Of a stretch of DNA of 64,000 nucleotides, positions 63,612-64,000 are shown piece by piece. Made by a program: the position numbers and the translations under genes. Source of the DNA: Neolewinella litorea. Lineage in GTDB: Bacteria > Bacteroidota > Bacteroidia > Chitinophagales > Saprospiraceae. Numbering within the stretch: position 1 is the first letter of the stretch; every line of letters begins with the position of its first letter. Under the pieces are notes generated by a model. It saw only the letters and a list, made by a program, of their open reading frames with translations. It searched no databases and was not told where the DNA came from. The stretch lies in assembly GCF_004803465.1 (NCBI RefSeq), contig NZ_SRSF01000002.1, positions 434,001-498,000 of the forward strand. The letters run 5' to 3'.

Positions 63612-64000
63612 GGTACTTCCAGTAGCGCTTCGGTACGTGCTGCAGGTGCAACTTCAGGTTCTTTCGCTCAGGGATGTCGACCGCGCGGAAGTAGGTCTGC
63701 CACAGTTGCTGGTAGTCGGTCTCGGCCGCAGCAAGCTGGTCCGCCGATAAGCTGCGCAGTTTCCCGTCCTGCTCGGCATCCAGCGTGATGAAGTCTGCCT
63801 TTTTCACCTGACTGTCCCAGTACAGTCCGTAGTGGCGGCGTGTATCGTAGATCAGCCACTCCATGGCCGGATAGCGCGCGGCGAAGTGATCGCCGATCAG
63901 GGGCAGGCAGTTGAAGTCGGGATTGACCAGCGCCGCGTAAAGTCCGTCCGGCGTCTGCTGAAAGCGCACGAAGGCGTGCATGCGGTGGACCTCGCGGCCC
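63595..64000 (-). CDS. DUF4130 / TIGR03915-type protein, C-terminal part
   Basis: The reading frame continues past the window edge; the visible 134 residues start GREVHRMHAFVRFQQTPDGL. HRM.AFVRF, NCLPLIGDHFAARYPAMEW then LIYDTRRHYGLYWD, and the basic tail NLKLHLQHVPKRYWKYLTE are typical of the DUF4130 family. In many bacteria this family is encoded beside a radical-SAM protein thought to act on DNA, and it has been called a probable DNA metabolism protein. That partner, if present, would lie right of the window. An internal ATG at 63981 is not the true start because the homology extends upstream of it. Confidence 0.8.
   Translation of the reverse strand, partial: GREVHRMHAFVRFQQTPDGLYAALVNPDFNCLPLIGDHFAARYPAMEWLIYDTRRHYGLYWDSQVKKADFITLDAEQDGKLRSLSADQLAAAETDYQQLWQTYFRAVDIPERKNLKLHLQHVPKRYWKYLTEKI

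Overview
The window looks like a GC-rich member of the Bacteroidota, most likely a marine Saprospiria/Lewinella-type relative. Support comes from a type IX secretion C-terminal sorting domain (47695-48837), a fused SecD-SecF protein, -7 promoter elements of the TAnnTTTG type with TTG about 20 bases upstream, almost no Shine-Dalgarno sequences, many short-leader lipoproteins, and the map-infA-rpmJ-rpsM-rpsK-rpsD-rpoA-rplQ cluster. It reads as an ordinary chromosome with 57 protein genes, densely packed and often overlapping by 1-4 bases. I see no rRNA, tRNA, CRISPR array, prophage or insertion sequence.

Layout. 1-8.1 kb: a partial ribosome-hibernation factor, an alpha/beta hydrolase, and a tightly overlapping leftward operon recQ - gamma-glutamylcyclotransferase-like - sbcD - sbcC. 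8.2-12.3 kb: a small membrane protein and a pair of M16 peptidases, one with the zinc motif and one without. 12.3-15.6 kb: a family 2 glycosyltransferase, hemJ, an orphan LuxR-type response regulator and a glycerol facilitator. 15.6-21.3 kb: two lipoproteins (Kelch, DUF1080), two paralogous outer-membrane barrel proteins, a secreted GH13 amylase and an unknown protein. 21.4-31.3 kb: secDF, a Gfo/Idh/MocA oxidoreductase, a sugar porter, a secreted amidohydrolase, a multi-pass membrane protein and a ParA ATPase without ParB. 31.6-36.5 kb: translation and RNA polymerase genes, with a good promoter before infA and a terminator after rplQ. 36.5-43.8 kb: a flavin monooxygenase, three transporters, a TM2/TPR/SHOCT protein, a thioesterase and a BrkB-like protein. 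43.9-52.5 kb: metH, a T9SS-exported protein, a sterol-desaturase-like enzyme, a DEDDh exonuclease/GIY-YIG fusion and a NamZ-type muramidase. 52.6-64 kb: a PRMT-like methyltransferase, two small membrane proteins, a pncB/Nudix-regulator/aminotransferase operon, a cystathionine synthase or lyase, a quinoprotein dehydrogenase with a c-type haem, a lipoprotein, hpt, an acetyltransferase and a partial DUF4130 protein.

Functional links visible in the sequence: recombination and end processing (recQ, sbcCD); NAD salvage with a probable NrtR-like regulator and a palindrome over the pncB promoter; methionine metabolism (metH and a metB/metC-type enzyme, not adjacent); starch or glycan use (GH13, DUF1080, sugar porter, oxidoreductase); and envelope biogenesis (secDF, M16 pair, NamZ).

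The points most worth a second look are a candidate ~97-base leftward small RNA near 62.1-62.2 kb; a bacterial methyltransferase carrying the protein-arginine-methyltransferase double-E signature; a candidate NrtR operator at pncB; four genes whose -7 element lies 4-5 bases before the start codon (probably leaderless mRNAs); and three unusual intergenic inverted repeats, two of which share an octamer.
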